Below are positions 47,548 through 57,353 of a stretch of 64,000 nucleotides of DNA, in pieces. The notes below the pieces were generated by a model. That model was given only the letters and a program-made list of their open reading frames with translations. It did no database searches and was not told the origin of the DNA. The DNA is taken from assembly GCA_036346225.1 (NCBI GenBank), contig JARFIW010000966.1:2583501-2647500 (forward strand). The letters are read 5' to 3'. The position numbers and the translations under genes were made by a program. This DNA is from Platerodrilus igneus (taxonomy: Eukaryota; Arthropoda; Insecta; Coleoptera; Lycidae). Each line of letters opens with the position of its first letter. Position 1 is the stretch's first letter.

Positions 47548-48091
47548 TTATACACAGAAGACAGTCCTTTCTTTATGTTTGTTTGCAGTGGTTTTAATTT
47601 TATCTAATTTTATTCGCAGCTTAAAATTTAAATCGACACCCAAGTCTTCTATCTCCTTTTCTAACCAATAGTTTGATACATAAAGACCGTCTAGGTTTTC
47701 GAATTGTAAAATGTACCGAAGTTTGCCTCTATATTTAAAGTCTTTGATTCCGCCGACAACCAGATCCATTCCTTCGTGTAATTCTTGCAGCTTGTGACAA
47801 TCTTTTAATCGCAGCTTTCCCACTATATCCTGCATACGTATCTTGTTAGCTTGATCGACTTCTTCTTGTCGGTATTGGAGAAATCCTTTTCTCCCACACA
47901 CTGTTGCGTAGTTGCATGTCCACCACTTTTGGGAATATATGGTTGTTATAGGTTGTAAGACCCTCGGTTTTAAATGATCCGAAAGGTTCTTTACTAGGTA
48001 AATATACAATGTTTAGCGGAACCCCTTTGCGTGTGGTGTACGCCAAGGTTACGAAACCCGCATTCCTTAATTCGTCTTTGTTATCTGCCAT
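47548..48091 (-). pseudogene. Central gene B, about 190-residue protein of unknown family
   Basis: It starts at the ATG at 48091 (MADNKDELRNAGFVTLAYTT) and reads through VPLNIVYLPSKEPFGS. A single frameshift near 48000-47990 leads into a long frame with QKWWTCNYATVCGRKGFLQY, then IRMQDIVGKLRLKDCHKLQE, GMDLVVGGIKDFKYRGKLRY and a basic C-terminal end with KTTANKHKERT before the stop at 47548. It has no signal peptide or membrane segment. It lies just downstream of gene A on the same strand with a gap of only a few dozen bases. A fragment has been copied to 46440-46560. I recognise no family; the mixed charged composition suggests a small soluble protein. Confidence 0.55.
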
Positions 48092-48109
48092 TTTGATAAA
48101 TACGTTTTA

Positions 48110-49910
48110 GAATAACCTTTTAAAAAGTATACGGATTTAGTACCATCCTTTTCTGCAAGAACACCTACATAACTAAAGAGTCTTTCTTACTAACCGCAAA
48201 TGCATACAACTTGTACAACCCGGATGTATCTAAGTCAGTCCATCGACACATAAAATAATCTTTTAATTCTTCCTCATTTTCTCTAATAAGATGTTCTTTG
48301 TCTAACACATCTTTGTATTGTTCCTATTGTCGCAGTGTTTTCCATGTAGTCAATTTTCGCCTTTTGCATCCATTTCCTCTAATTCCAGTTGTCTTTTCCT
48401 TCCACTTACAGCGTATGGCATACATAATGGGGCAATTTCCTTTAGCGTAAACGGATAGAGTTTACTACCAATATTTTGGCGTTGTCGTACAACCTCTGGA
48501 CGAATGTTAGGTGTATTTATCAATCCCAATTCCGAAATGACTATTTCTTTTGGAATTGTAGAATATAGTGTTGCAGATTGTGTAAAATATGTACTACCTG
48601 CTTTAATGTAGCACTTGTGTAAGATTTTTATTTTATCTTGGCTGCCTTGCTCCTCTACTATCTCCAAATAATTTACGGGTAAATAGTTAAAACTAAAAGC
48701 CGAAAGTACATACTTTATCAATGTTTCCCTTTCTTTTGGTTTTTCGGACAACAATTTGCAAGCCCGTCAATTTCTTTGATTGCCATTCCCCAATACACGT
48801 ACTGTAGCAGGTTATTATTCGCTAAACAGCAGCTATTTTGTAGCTTGTCCGATAGCTTACTCCACATTTTGGCAAGTGGTACCGAGTACATTGGCGCCTT
48901 TAGGAAGTATAACTTACTATCTTCCAATAAGGTTAAACAGTCTTTTAAGGGTTTATACACCCGTTCCGCACTGACATAGCTTCCAATTGCACAGTTGTAT
49001 ATTGTCGCTTCCAATCGCGTAATACCATGTTCTTTGGCCAAAGTAGACGCAAATGTTTCCCTTAAACGTACATCTGGACAACGTAAAAAATCTAGTATAT
49101 GATTGCCAAGTTGTTTATTAACACCAGGACTTGTTATCTGGCACACAAATTTGTTGTAAATCTTAATTCTTGCATTGGTTGTTAGCCATGTTAAACAATC
49201 AATCCCACAGTTTATCGTTGTCAACTATAATATTACACTTTTCTTCGTATTCTCCCTTATAGCAAAAGTTATGCTTTGTAGTTAAATAATTACACATCTC
49301 CATCTTGCTAAATATGCCTGCAAAATCTTGGGTTACATCCATGTCAAAAGATAGAAATAATCTTTTCGACTTCGTCTAATATATCTGGTAGTTCCTCAAT
49401 AAAGTTTCCAACTTAACATCTGTAGTTCCACTTTGTATGGAACACATATAGGATTTTGGAATTTTTATTAATGCATTCGAGGTCTTCTTTTCCAATAATT
49501 TCTTTTACTCTCTGGCCCATCTTGTTAGTGCTTTCCAGAGAAAACGGAAGCTTAGCTTTAACACCATGCCTAGCGAAACAAATCAGTTGAACTTTCTTCG
49601 TAGATAGCTGTTAAATGCACCACAAATTTCTTTTTAGGATAAACATCCTTTTGTTTGCAGATGCTTGTTCGGTGTCAGAAAGGTCGCAAATTTTAACCAA
49701 CATTATATTGTCACAAAATGGTTCTGTAATTGGTGTGTGTAGTCCACCAGTCAGCATCTGTTCGCCTTCGACATAACAAATATTACCAATATCTTTTACC
49801 AGATTATTGTTGCACATATTTTCTGTCAACAGCCATAATCCAAATCGCTCATTTGTCGGTTTCACTTTATTCCCAGAAGTTGAGAAACGTTAATCACCTT
49901 GGAGACGCTC
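48110..49910 (-). pseudogene. Central gene A, about 600-residue protein of unknown family (possible replication protein)
   Basis: Open pieces follow one another on the minus strand in shifting frames. MSVSKVINVSQLLGIK (about 49909) is followed by NERFGLWLLTENMCNNN, VKAKLPFSLEST.KMGQRV (about 49540), ELPDILDEVEKII, then DMDVTQDFAGIFSKMEMC (about 49340). The long frame 49224-48718 has [38 protein letters not shown] and [13 protein letters not shown]. The frame 48754-48350 has KYVLSAFSFNYLPVNYLEI and PNIRPEVVRQRQNIGSKLYP. The last part at 48110-48310 has EHLIRENEEELKDYFMCRW. Five or more frameshifts break it. Most of the length reads as one coherent protein. I cannot name the family; its place as the largest central gene of a long-TIR element suggests a replication or transposition role, which is inference. 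Confidence 0.55.
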
Positions 49911-51739
49911 ATGTTTACCGTTCTAACTATACCGAATACTAAATTTAATACGTAAATTTGGGGTCTTACGTAATATACAGAGTGAGGACGTATATTGCCG
50001 AAGATAGTCGAATATGTTGTTATCCAACGAACCCGACAGGGATGCGCATCGACATATATCCGGATACACTTGAAAAAAAGTTGGATGAAATTGCTATTTA
50101 CCATGGGGTCAGTATTAGAATTTGTTGGTAGTAATGTTAAGTCCACTGTATTGTAGGCGAGAAAGATACCATTAAAAAGATCAAAGGGTACCAATTGTAG
50201 TTAATATGACCGATGGCACATGACCTAATACGAGCATGACCATATGACCACATGACCATATGACCTAATGCTTGTTAATGAGTTTTCTCATTAAATTCCC
50301 AATAAGACTAATTGCATTTAATGAGTTTTCCATTAAAAACAAGTGTGGACCTAGGTTAGAAAAAGTAAAAATTATTAATTTGGGTTGAAAAGTTTCGCGG
50401 ACTAACCTAATAGCTTAACTTTGTCTACTTGGATTAATATACGTGTCTTCCAAAATCGTTTAACTCCCATGGCGATACGGTTTTGTTTAAAAATATAGTG
50501 AAAGATAGTCGTCAGGTCGTTATGGTGAGCCTGATCGTGATTCAAAAAGACGGCGTCGGGTGTGTGGTCTCCGTTGAATAATCGAAAGTGGTTAATCATT
50601 GTATTAGATGTTTAAATAAGCAAGTGTAAAGGCACATAAACAAAATTTAATTATTCGCAAAAGTGCGCGTGTGACTTATAAAGAAAGTAGAAGGCTGCTT
50701 GCATGGTCCTACCTGTAAAAAGGGCGACGCTTTTCAAGCAACTACAAGAATAGCAGTACGCAGAGAGGGGTATGCATGTATTATACAGTTGCACAAATAT
50801 GTTGTTTACGCGTAGCTCGGATGTGTAATGCACGACTTAAAGATCCCGGAGGTTCAAAATTCTGCCCATGTGTTGAAATGTTTGAAATTTAGAACGGAGC
50901 GGGTCGAAGTATAATGGATGTTGACCGAGTTTTTCTCCTTTGACGAGGAATGGAAATTGATAGAATCGAGCATCTAATTTCTATTTGGCGATATCAGTAT
51001 CCGGTCTAAAAATTACGTGTCCAGGCGCTTGCGAAAGTGTAAAAGCAAGAAGCAAAATTTAATTATCGAACGAAAACGCGTTGTTTGAGAAGTGAAATGG
51101 TGCTTTGCATCGTCTAGAATGAAGGAGAGTGTTTTGCAATTCAAAATAGCAGTAGCGCGGAAGGGTTGACATGATTATACAGCGCATTGTTGCTATAAAA
51201 TATGTTGTTCGAGAAGTGAACGTGCCAATTAAATTGTTAACTATAATACCAGGTGAACGGCAATGGGAAATTTGGGTAATTTAGTCGCTAGGCTTTGTGT
51301 GTTCATTTGGAAAATTCAAGACTACCATTTCCTAAAGTAGCGGAAGTTATTTAAAAGGTTAAGTTGTAAGTATCCTGTAGCAACAAGTTGATTTTGGTTA
51401 TGTCTAAAGGCGTTTTGGTTATAGTAGCACTGCTCTAGCACGACTTCCACAATTTGTGCGTGTGCTACCACCCTTTGGATTTTTAGCACGCGATCCGTAT
51501 AACATGGAAGACGTTTGTGTTTTACTAACGGATCCGCGATGGAAAGCGAACACGGGCAAATGGTAAATGTATTGGACGAGCTGCGAGGATTATGACTCAT
51601 TTAGTTCCTGCTGAATCCCAACTTCTTCGGTATGGAAACCTTCGGTTTGCATTCTTGGTACATAAAGCAGGTGGCAGATAAACTTTAGTTGAAAGACTTT
51701 CGTCAAGTCATCTTATGTAGGGATTGTTTGTACAAATGG

Positions 51740-52425
51740 TTGCTGCAAACGTTTTAAACGATTTGCGGTCTTCCATACCTGGAAAATGCTATACGGCCCA
51801 GACAAATGCCGGGCAACTCGTCCAGTGTTGCGCCTCGGACATAAGTACTTAAACTGTGGGACTTGGTTTCGTTTTACGAGAATGGCAACTTACGGGACAA
51901 GGAAAACAGCACGGTATGTATTAAGCCGAACAGTTCAGCTCCGCCGTGTTAAAGGACTTGTACGAAACACCCGAATTATGTGAAGTATGCTTTGAAGAAA
52001 AGATACTATGCCGCACATTTAAGAACAAAGGACATAAAATGCATCAGTTCGCAACTGAACGATGGTGTAGAAATGGTTGAGCTTTAACAACCGATGGCTG
52101 CTTCGAAAGAACGCCAGTGTCGACATGGAGTGACCCACTTTGAAGCAGAAAGAGGACTGTATTGATTAATAAATGAAAAAAATACAAATGCAGTAAAAGT
52201 CTACTGGAACTCTACGGGTTTATACCAAAATGGAGAAGAGACTTACGATGTAAATCCTTTAACAAAAAAGTGTTATAACGTCTTTAGTAATCTGGAAAAT
52301 ATGTACGAGGTCTTAAGCGAAACCATGCGAACAAAATCAGAGGAATTTGAAACATGCGGTCCGGTTGGTCTTTGGAAAAGGTGCTCTATTTAGAAATAAA
52401 TATTAATAAGTATGACCCGATATGA
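51740..52425 (+). pseudogene. Zinc-finger/Polinton-polymerase-like N-terminal gene (right-arm copy)
   Basis: Inverted counterpart of 44028-44812, transcribed outward on the plus strand. KYLNCGTWFRFTRMA (about 51845) corresponds to the second finger, with the second cysteine lost by an indel. The segment 52190-52425 again encodes KSEEFETCG...GW.LEKVL and ends at the same stop after KYDPI. It is more decayed than the left copy, with different indels, so the two arms have drifted independently since they were formed. Confidence 0.6.
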
Positions 52426-52579
52426 CAAGTTCTAGGTTAAAAATAAAAATTGTGAATATATATTTAGAAATGTGGTTTACAAATTTAAACTGTATTAGTA
52501 AAAATTGTTTGTAATAAAAGTTTTAAGAATGGTTTTAGATTTTCTTTATGTATAAGCCGCGGAAATTTATAATTTAAAG

Positions 52580-53500
52580 GTGTGTGTAAATGGTAAGGGT
52601 CGTTCGATTTTAAATCTATTTACAGATTCGGATTTACATAAAATTCTAGACTAACAAGATGCATCGCATGTATAAAGAAAATTTATAAGAACGCTCAAAA
52701 ATCGCTGCCTGCAAAAATCTTAAAATGGGGTAGCTCCTTGGGGATGGTGCTATGTGAAAAATTCTAAAAATTCGGGTAGCTAAAAATTCTAATATTAATT
52801 GATACCAAACAAGGTACATTTATCTCGTGGGTGGAAATGTGGAGAAAGATTTATCTCGCAGAGGGTATATGTAACTTTGCAGGGCGTGGTCCGATTTTAA
52901 ATCTGTTTAGAGATTCGGATTCTACATAAAATTCTAAGCTAATTTAATGTATCGCATGTATAAAAAAATGTTTAAGGACGGTCGGAAATCGCAACTGGTA
53001 AGAAATCTTAAAATCAGGGTAGCTCTCTGGGGGATGATGCAATCTAAAAAATTCTTAGAGATTCGGGTAGCTGAGAAAATTTAATATTAATTGATACCAA
53101 ACAAGATAGGTTTATCTCGAAAGATGCATTGGTTATACGAAGAAAACTATTTGTTAGGTTTGCTTATAGAGCAAATAGCAAAATTAGAAGATCAGGACTT
53201 TAAAGGGGTATAACTTTGCAGGGCGTGGTCCGATTTCAAATCTGTTTACAGATTTGGATTCTACATAAAATTTTAGACTAACAAGATGTATCGCATGACT
53301 AAAAGAATTTATAAGAACGCTTAAAAGTTGCTACAGGTAAGAAATCTTAAAATGGGGGTAGCTCCCTGGGGGATGATGCAATCTAAAAAATTCCTAGAGA
53401 TTCGGGTAGCTAAGAAAATTCTAATATTAATTGATACCAAACAAGATAGGTTTATCTCGTGGGTGGAAATGTGGAGAAAGATTTATCTCGCGGGTGGAAA
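52580..53500 (-). repeat. Tandem units of 280-345 bp within the right arm
   Basis: Inverted counterpart of 42960-43900: three units, each with a gataccaaacaagat or gataccaaacaaggt block (about 52801, 53093 and 53431). Confidence 0.85.
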
Positions 53501-53694
53501 GAATGCGGGTGTGATGTAATCAAAATGGTTGTGGGGGTGTCCGAGCAAGGAGGAGAGCAAGGAGGAGTCAGGAGGAGATTCATCTAAAATAAGACTTTAT
53601 AGTGCGAATTTACATGTAAATTTGGTCCAGATGAGTGAGGAAATGAGGGATTCTGGAGGAAATGAGGTGCTGGTTCGTCACTAAATACTCTACT

Positions 53695-53700
53695 AATGTG
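53695..53700. repeat. Right 6-bp target duplication of the nested element
   Basis: aatgtg, identical to 42756-42761. Confidence 0.9.
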
Positions 53701-54774
53701 CACAGCATACAAACGTTTGTGCACTTCTCTACTCAGAGATGCAAAGAAAATAAACTGAAAATATCAGAAGTTTTATGTTGATGTCGGAGATCAAAATATT
53801 TTACGTGCATGCCTTCGCATGGTGGACAAAAGCGCATCAAAAGAAGATATATGTTCTTTTTATTGTGGTTTGAAGCATATGTCAAAATTGTAAATTCGAT
53901 TTACCATGATCAACATTTAATTCTTTAATCGCTGTGCGTATCAATACATTTACTACAATAACTTCTGCTTTCGTCCGATTTCTTAAAAAATTTAACGTCG
54001 TAGAACCCGAAACGGGGGTACGGTCGACACATTTACATCTCTCACAATTTTATATCCTGTTCAATATTACCGGTACCGCTATGAGACACACTGAATTCTG
54101 TACGTTTACGCATATGGCATCCTAGGAAGTATTCGGTTGCTTAATAAACAGTTTGCTTGTAAACTAATATTAAATATGGACTTGCATTTCGGCATAGTTA
54201 AAATGGGAGTTTTCAAAACAAAACACTTCGAACGTGAGCGTTAGTGGAAACAACCTACAATTGAAAAAAGGCGATAAGTAGTAAGAAGTACTCAAGGCGT
54301 GGACGGTAAGCAAACCAAAACGCCCCTTCTCTATCCGCCCATTCCTTCCCGTCCCATTTTGCTTTATCCGTCCACAACATAATTTTTGTAAGAAAACGTG
54401 GTTCATTTGATGGGCGCTGACACTTCGGCAGTTCTATGTTTAGTTTTTTGTATTATAGTTTGAAAAAGTGTACAAACGCTACGCCCTAACGAACAATTAT
54501 CCATAAAGAAGAGAGGAAATTTGTTTGGTAAAGAAGTTACCATTTCTGCGGTCTCCGGTCTCCGCAAATCGCTTTCCTTTTACCTTAGTGTACGAAACTG
54601 CACAAACGTTGAGATTTTTGCAGGATTATGTATATGCAATACACTCCAACAAAAATAACTAAAAAACTCGAGTATGGCGCGTAGGAAAAATGTTACTGTT
54701 TATGTAGACAACTCAAATTAATTTCTACATAGCTAGTATTGGTTAGGTGCGTGAAGTTTTCCGCAATTTTTTTA
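53701..54774. other. Remainder of the left array unit, then unassigned interior of the outer element
   Basis: 53701-53757 continues the interrupted 147-bp unit (cacagcatacaaacgtttgtgcac...gaaaataaact). The rest has no recognised gene; the short frames at 53934-54125 (plus) and 54170-54406 (minus) show no family resemblance. Confidence 0.5.
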
Positions 54775-55310
54775 ATTTCAAAAATTTCTTGTGACACAAT
54801 TAGGCGTTATTTTGCGCCGTTAAAACACAATGTTGCGCCCACCTAGTAAACAAGTTATATTAAAAAAATTATTGCGAATAAGTTATTTAGGAAATTACCC
54901 GTAGATGCGTGAACTGTGCCTACTAAAGGTTTCCTAAATAACTTGCTAGCAACGAGGACGCAAAATTATATTTCTAGGATGCAAATTGGCGCCTAGTGAG
55001 CACCTAATTATGGCACAACACTTTTTTTTCAAAATTTCGAAAAAGTGCGGCTACTTGAACTTAGCCGGAGCAATAGTTTTTCTAATATAACTTGTTTGCC
55101 TGGTGGGCATAAAAACGGTGCAAAATAGCGCCTAATTGGCGCCTATTTATGGCACAAATTTTTTTGGAAAAAACGAAAACAGCGTGGCTGCGTAAACTTG
55201 GTCGGAAATTTTTTTTATAATAACTTGAGTGCTAAGAGAGCGAAAAATAGAGCCTAATTATAGCACAAAATTTTTTGTAAAATTAAAAAAATGCGGCTAA
55301 TTACACGCAC
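54775..55310 (+). repeat. Degenerate tandem repeat, about 130-bp units
   Basis: The block gcgcctaatta.ggcacaa..ttttttt followed by aaaaatgcggct and a.taacttg recurs near 54785, 54990, 55120 and 55245. The units differ by many substitutions and small inversions. Confidence 0.7.
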
Positions 55311-55449
55311 CTGTATTGGTTAGTATTTCACATCGAGTGCGAGAGTGCACAAATGTTTGCACGTTGTGCACTGCTGTCAACCTACGATGCGAAAGTGATT
55401 GGCTTTTAGATAATATGGGATTGCATCGGTGGTACGTCGCCGCTTATGT

Positions 55450-56176
55450 TTGGTCTACCCAAGAATAATATTCTCATATCTTAGTATGTAGAAATGGACA
55501 AACATTTGTACACTGTACACATTTGTGCACCTACAATACACAAACGATTGGCTAAAAAAAACCGGAATTTCTTCGGTGGGAGGGCTGCTGTTTCTACAGC
55601 CGCTCCACTTTATTTGTTCGTATCTCCGTATAGAGATGTGCACAAACGTTCGTACATTGTGCAAATTTGTGCACCTATGATACACAAACGATTGGCTAAT
55701 AAAAAATCAGGAATTTTTTGGAGAAGGGGACGCCGTTTCTACAGTCCTTTACTTTATTTTTTGTATCTCCGTATAGAGATGTGCACAAACGTTCCTACAC
55801 TGCGCACATTTGTGCATTTACGATGCGCAATGATTGGCTATAAAAAAACTCGAAATTTCTTTGGTGGGGGGGGACTGCCGTTTCTACAGCCCCTCCACCT
55901 TATTTTCTTCGTATCTCCGTATAGAGATGTGCACAAACGTTCGTATACCGTGTTCGTTTGTGCACCTATGATGCACAAACGATTGACTACAAAAAATATG
56001 AAATTTCTCGGGGGGGGGCTGCCGTTTCCACAGATCCCCATTTTTGTTTTTTCGTATCTTTGTATAGAGAGGTGCACAAACTTTCGTTCACTGTGCACAT
56101 TTGTGCACCTATGATGCACAAACGAATGACGTAGAAAAAAGTTCAAATTTCGATTGTGGGGGCTGTGGAAATTGAC
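55450..56176 (-). repeat. Right 147-bp repeat array (inverted)
   Basis: Five units in the opposite orientation to the left array; acaaacgattgg-type blocks recur at about 55539, 55684, 55826, 55975 and 56118. The 206-codon open frame across it (55494-56114) exists because unit lengths keep one frame open; it repeats the same residues and I do not treat it as a gene. Confidence 0.9.
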
Positions 56177-56187
56177 TTCATACGATC
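56177..56187. repeat. Right flanking direct repeat of the outer element
   Basis: ttcatacgatc; see 42225-42235. Confidence 0.5.
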
Positions 56188-56451
56188 CGCGTATTTACAA
56201 ACTGCAGAAACGAACTCCACCATCCCGTGTCAGCACGCAGTCAAGGTGTTCACTATAATATAATTACACAACGCAATATGAGTACGTGTGCATTAGTCGA
56301 TGACCAGAAAGCTATAGATGATTCCTTTATTACCACACGTCAAATCTGTTTTAATAAACATAACGCAATTCCTATCGGCAATCTATTGCATATAGAGACA
56401 CCCGATGTTTGTGTCTTTCCTTGACAGAGCAACTTATTTATACTTTCGTGT

Positions 56452-56769
56452 TTGTTGCGTTATGTTATTACATTTATTTTTTCGATTTATCGGTGTGCAT
56501 TTTTTAAATACCTATCGTATCGTAACGAACTTACAAGTGACATAGAAGTGTATACATTCTCCGCGCGCGATAATGTTTCATTCATTGTAAATCTGCAACA
56601 GGGACATTTGTTGTGGTCTTATGTTTGTTGTAGCACACAGAATTACCGTCAAATAGGAGGGTTTTGGAATAAGCTCAAAGGATTTTGCAAGCAACTTTCT
56701 GTATTAAGTTCACCAATGCTTCCAGATAACATCGACAAGTTTATGTGGCGGCAACACTTTGAAAGATAG
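56452..56769 (+). CDS. Unidentified open frame, possible transposon or gene fragment
   Basis: One hundred and five codons. The second half looks protein-like (FSARDNVSFIVNLQQGHLL, QIGGFWNKLKGFCKQL, then DNIDKFMWRQHFER and a stop). The first half is hydrophobic and less convincing. It lies just outside the outer element. A second frame at 56227-56424 lies upstream, with a stop and spacer between. I recognise no family and cannot tell host gene from transposon. Confidence 0.3.
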   Translation: MLRYVITFIFSIYRCAFFKYLSYRNELTSDIEVYTFSARDNVSFIVNLQQGHLLWSYVCCSTQNYRQIGGFWNKLKGFCKQLSVLSSPMLPDNIDKFMWRQHFER

Positions 56770-57094
56770 CCACAGAAAAACGTGTTTTCCACGTTTTTAA
56801 ATTACGCAAAGGAACGTTATCCCGTGTAAATATATCGGGCAATACGTTAATGCAATTTTAATTTAGTATTGTGTGAAAAATAGAATAGAAATTTCTGTTG
56901 GATGAGTAGAAGGTGCGGGTCTTGATTTTTTTTTACAATGCATTAAAGTAAATCTTGTACCTTTATTTTTGTGTTGCAACAATAGACGCTGAGTAAACAG
57001 CAATATAAGGTCCTTGCAACAGCTGCAACAAACCTTTATATTATCAATAAGTACTCGACTCAACTACCATAACACTACTTAAACTAATTCAACC

Positions 57095-57353
57095 TAACAT
57101 CAACACTATTTTCGCCCATGCTCCCGCTTGGGTTTTGTGTCTTAGTAAAAGATTCATAACGGCAATGTAACCCGAACACTATACTAGAACATGTTTCAAT
57201 TTGGGTATGCTTCTTAGTAATAAAACATTCTTAACTGTAACATAACCTCAACAGCATTTTCACAAACATATCCGTTTGTGTATTTTTTGTTGGTAGTAAA
57301 GCATTTCTACTGGTAACCTAACAGTAACACTATTTTCGCCCGTGCACGTTAGT
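57095..57353 (+). repeat. 75-bp minisatellite, first part
   Basis: The unit runs (a/c)aacactattttcgc.catg.cccg.ttggg...tagtaaaacattt.taac.gtaacctaa. Starts near 57101, 57174, 57248 and 57324 give periods of 73-76. The array continues at 59855-59908 and 61966-62230 once two inserted transposons are removed. Confidence 0.85.
57346..57353. repeat. Left 8-bp target duplication of the hAT-like element
   Basis: acgttagt, identical to 59855-59862. Confidence 0.9.

Larger units (their letters stand above)
42762..53694. mobile_element. 10.9-kb Polinton-like element with very long inverted repeats
   Basis: The ends are exact inverted copies beginning agtagagtatttagtgacg and are flanked by an exact 6-bp duplication, aatgtg. 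The 6-bp duplication and the 5'-AG start are the signature of Polinton/Maverick elements, which use a retrovirus-like integrase. The arms are about 3.7 kb each, several times longer than usual for Polintons, and the centre is only about 3 kb. Both arms carry a zinc-finger gene and the centre two or three genes on the minus strand. No integrase, adenain-like protease, packaging ATPase, capsid or polymerase core is visible. It inserted into a unit of the left 147-bp array, which continues in phase on the far side. It is either a non-autonomous Polinton relative or an undescribed type of element. Confidence 0.75.
50030..53694 (-). repeat. Right terminal inverted repeat of the 10.9-kb element
   Basis: Reverse-complement copy of the left arm. 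The match runs from the end through the tandem units (52580-53500), the zinc-finger gene and the duplicated block, to about 50340. It resumes at 50050-50175, the partner of 46565-46690. The last 230 bases are nearly identical to the left end. Confidence 0.85.
42236..56176. mobile_element. Outer composite element bounded by inverted arrays of 147-bp repeats
   Basis: Both ends read (a/g)tcaatttt/c-cacagccccc-acaatcgaaatttgaac toward the inside, in inverted orientation. Each end then continues into tandem repeats of about 147 bp. The flanks carry a 10/11 direct repeat. Without the nested 10.9-kb element it would be about 3 kb. I found no transposase for it, so it would be non-autonomous. The TSD length suggests Mutator-like elements, and tandem-repeat ends are also known in Foldback elements. 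The class is inference. Confidence 0.55.

Noticed and set aside
42762..53694. A plain palindromic assembly error
   Set aside because: The arms differ by many independent substitutions and indels and the flanks carry an exact 6-bp duplication, which an assembly artefact would not produce; long-read confirmation would still be useful.
55494..56114. 206-codon open frame across the right repeat array
   Set aside because: It lies wholly in the 147-bp tandem array and repeats the same residues; the frame stays open because of unit length, and the left array shows similar frames on both strands.
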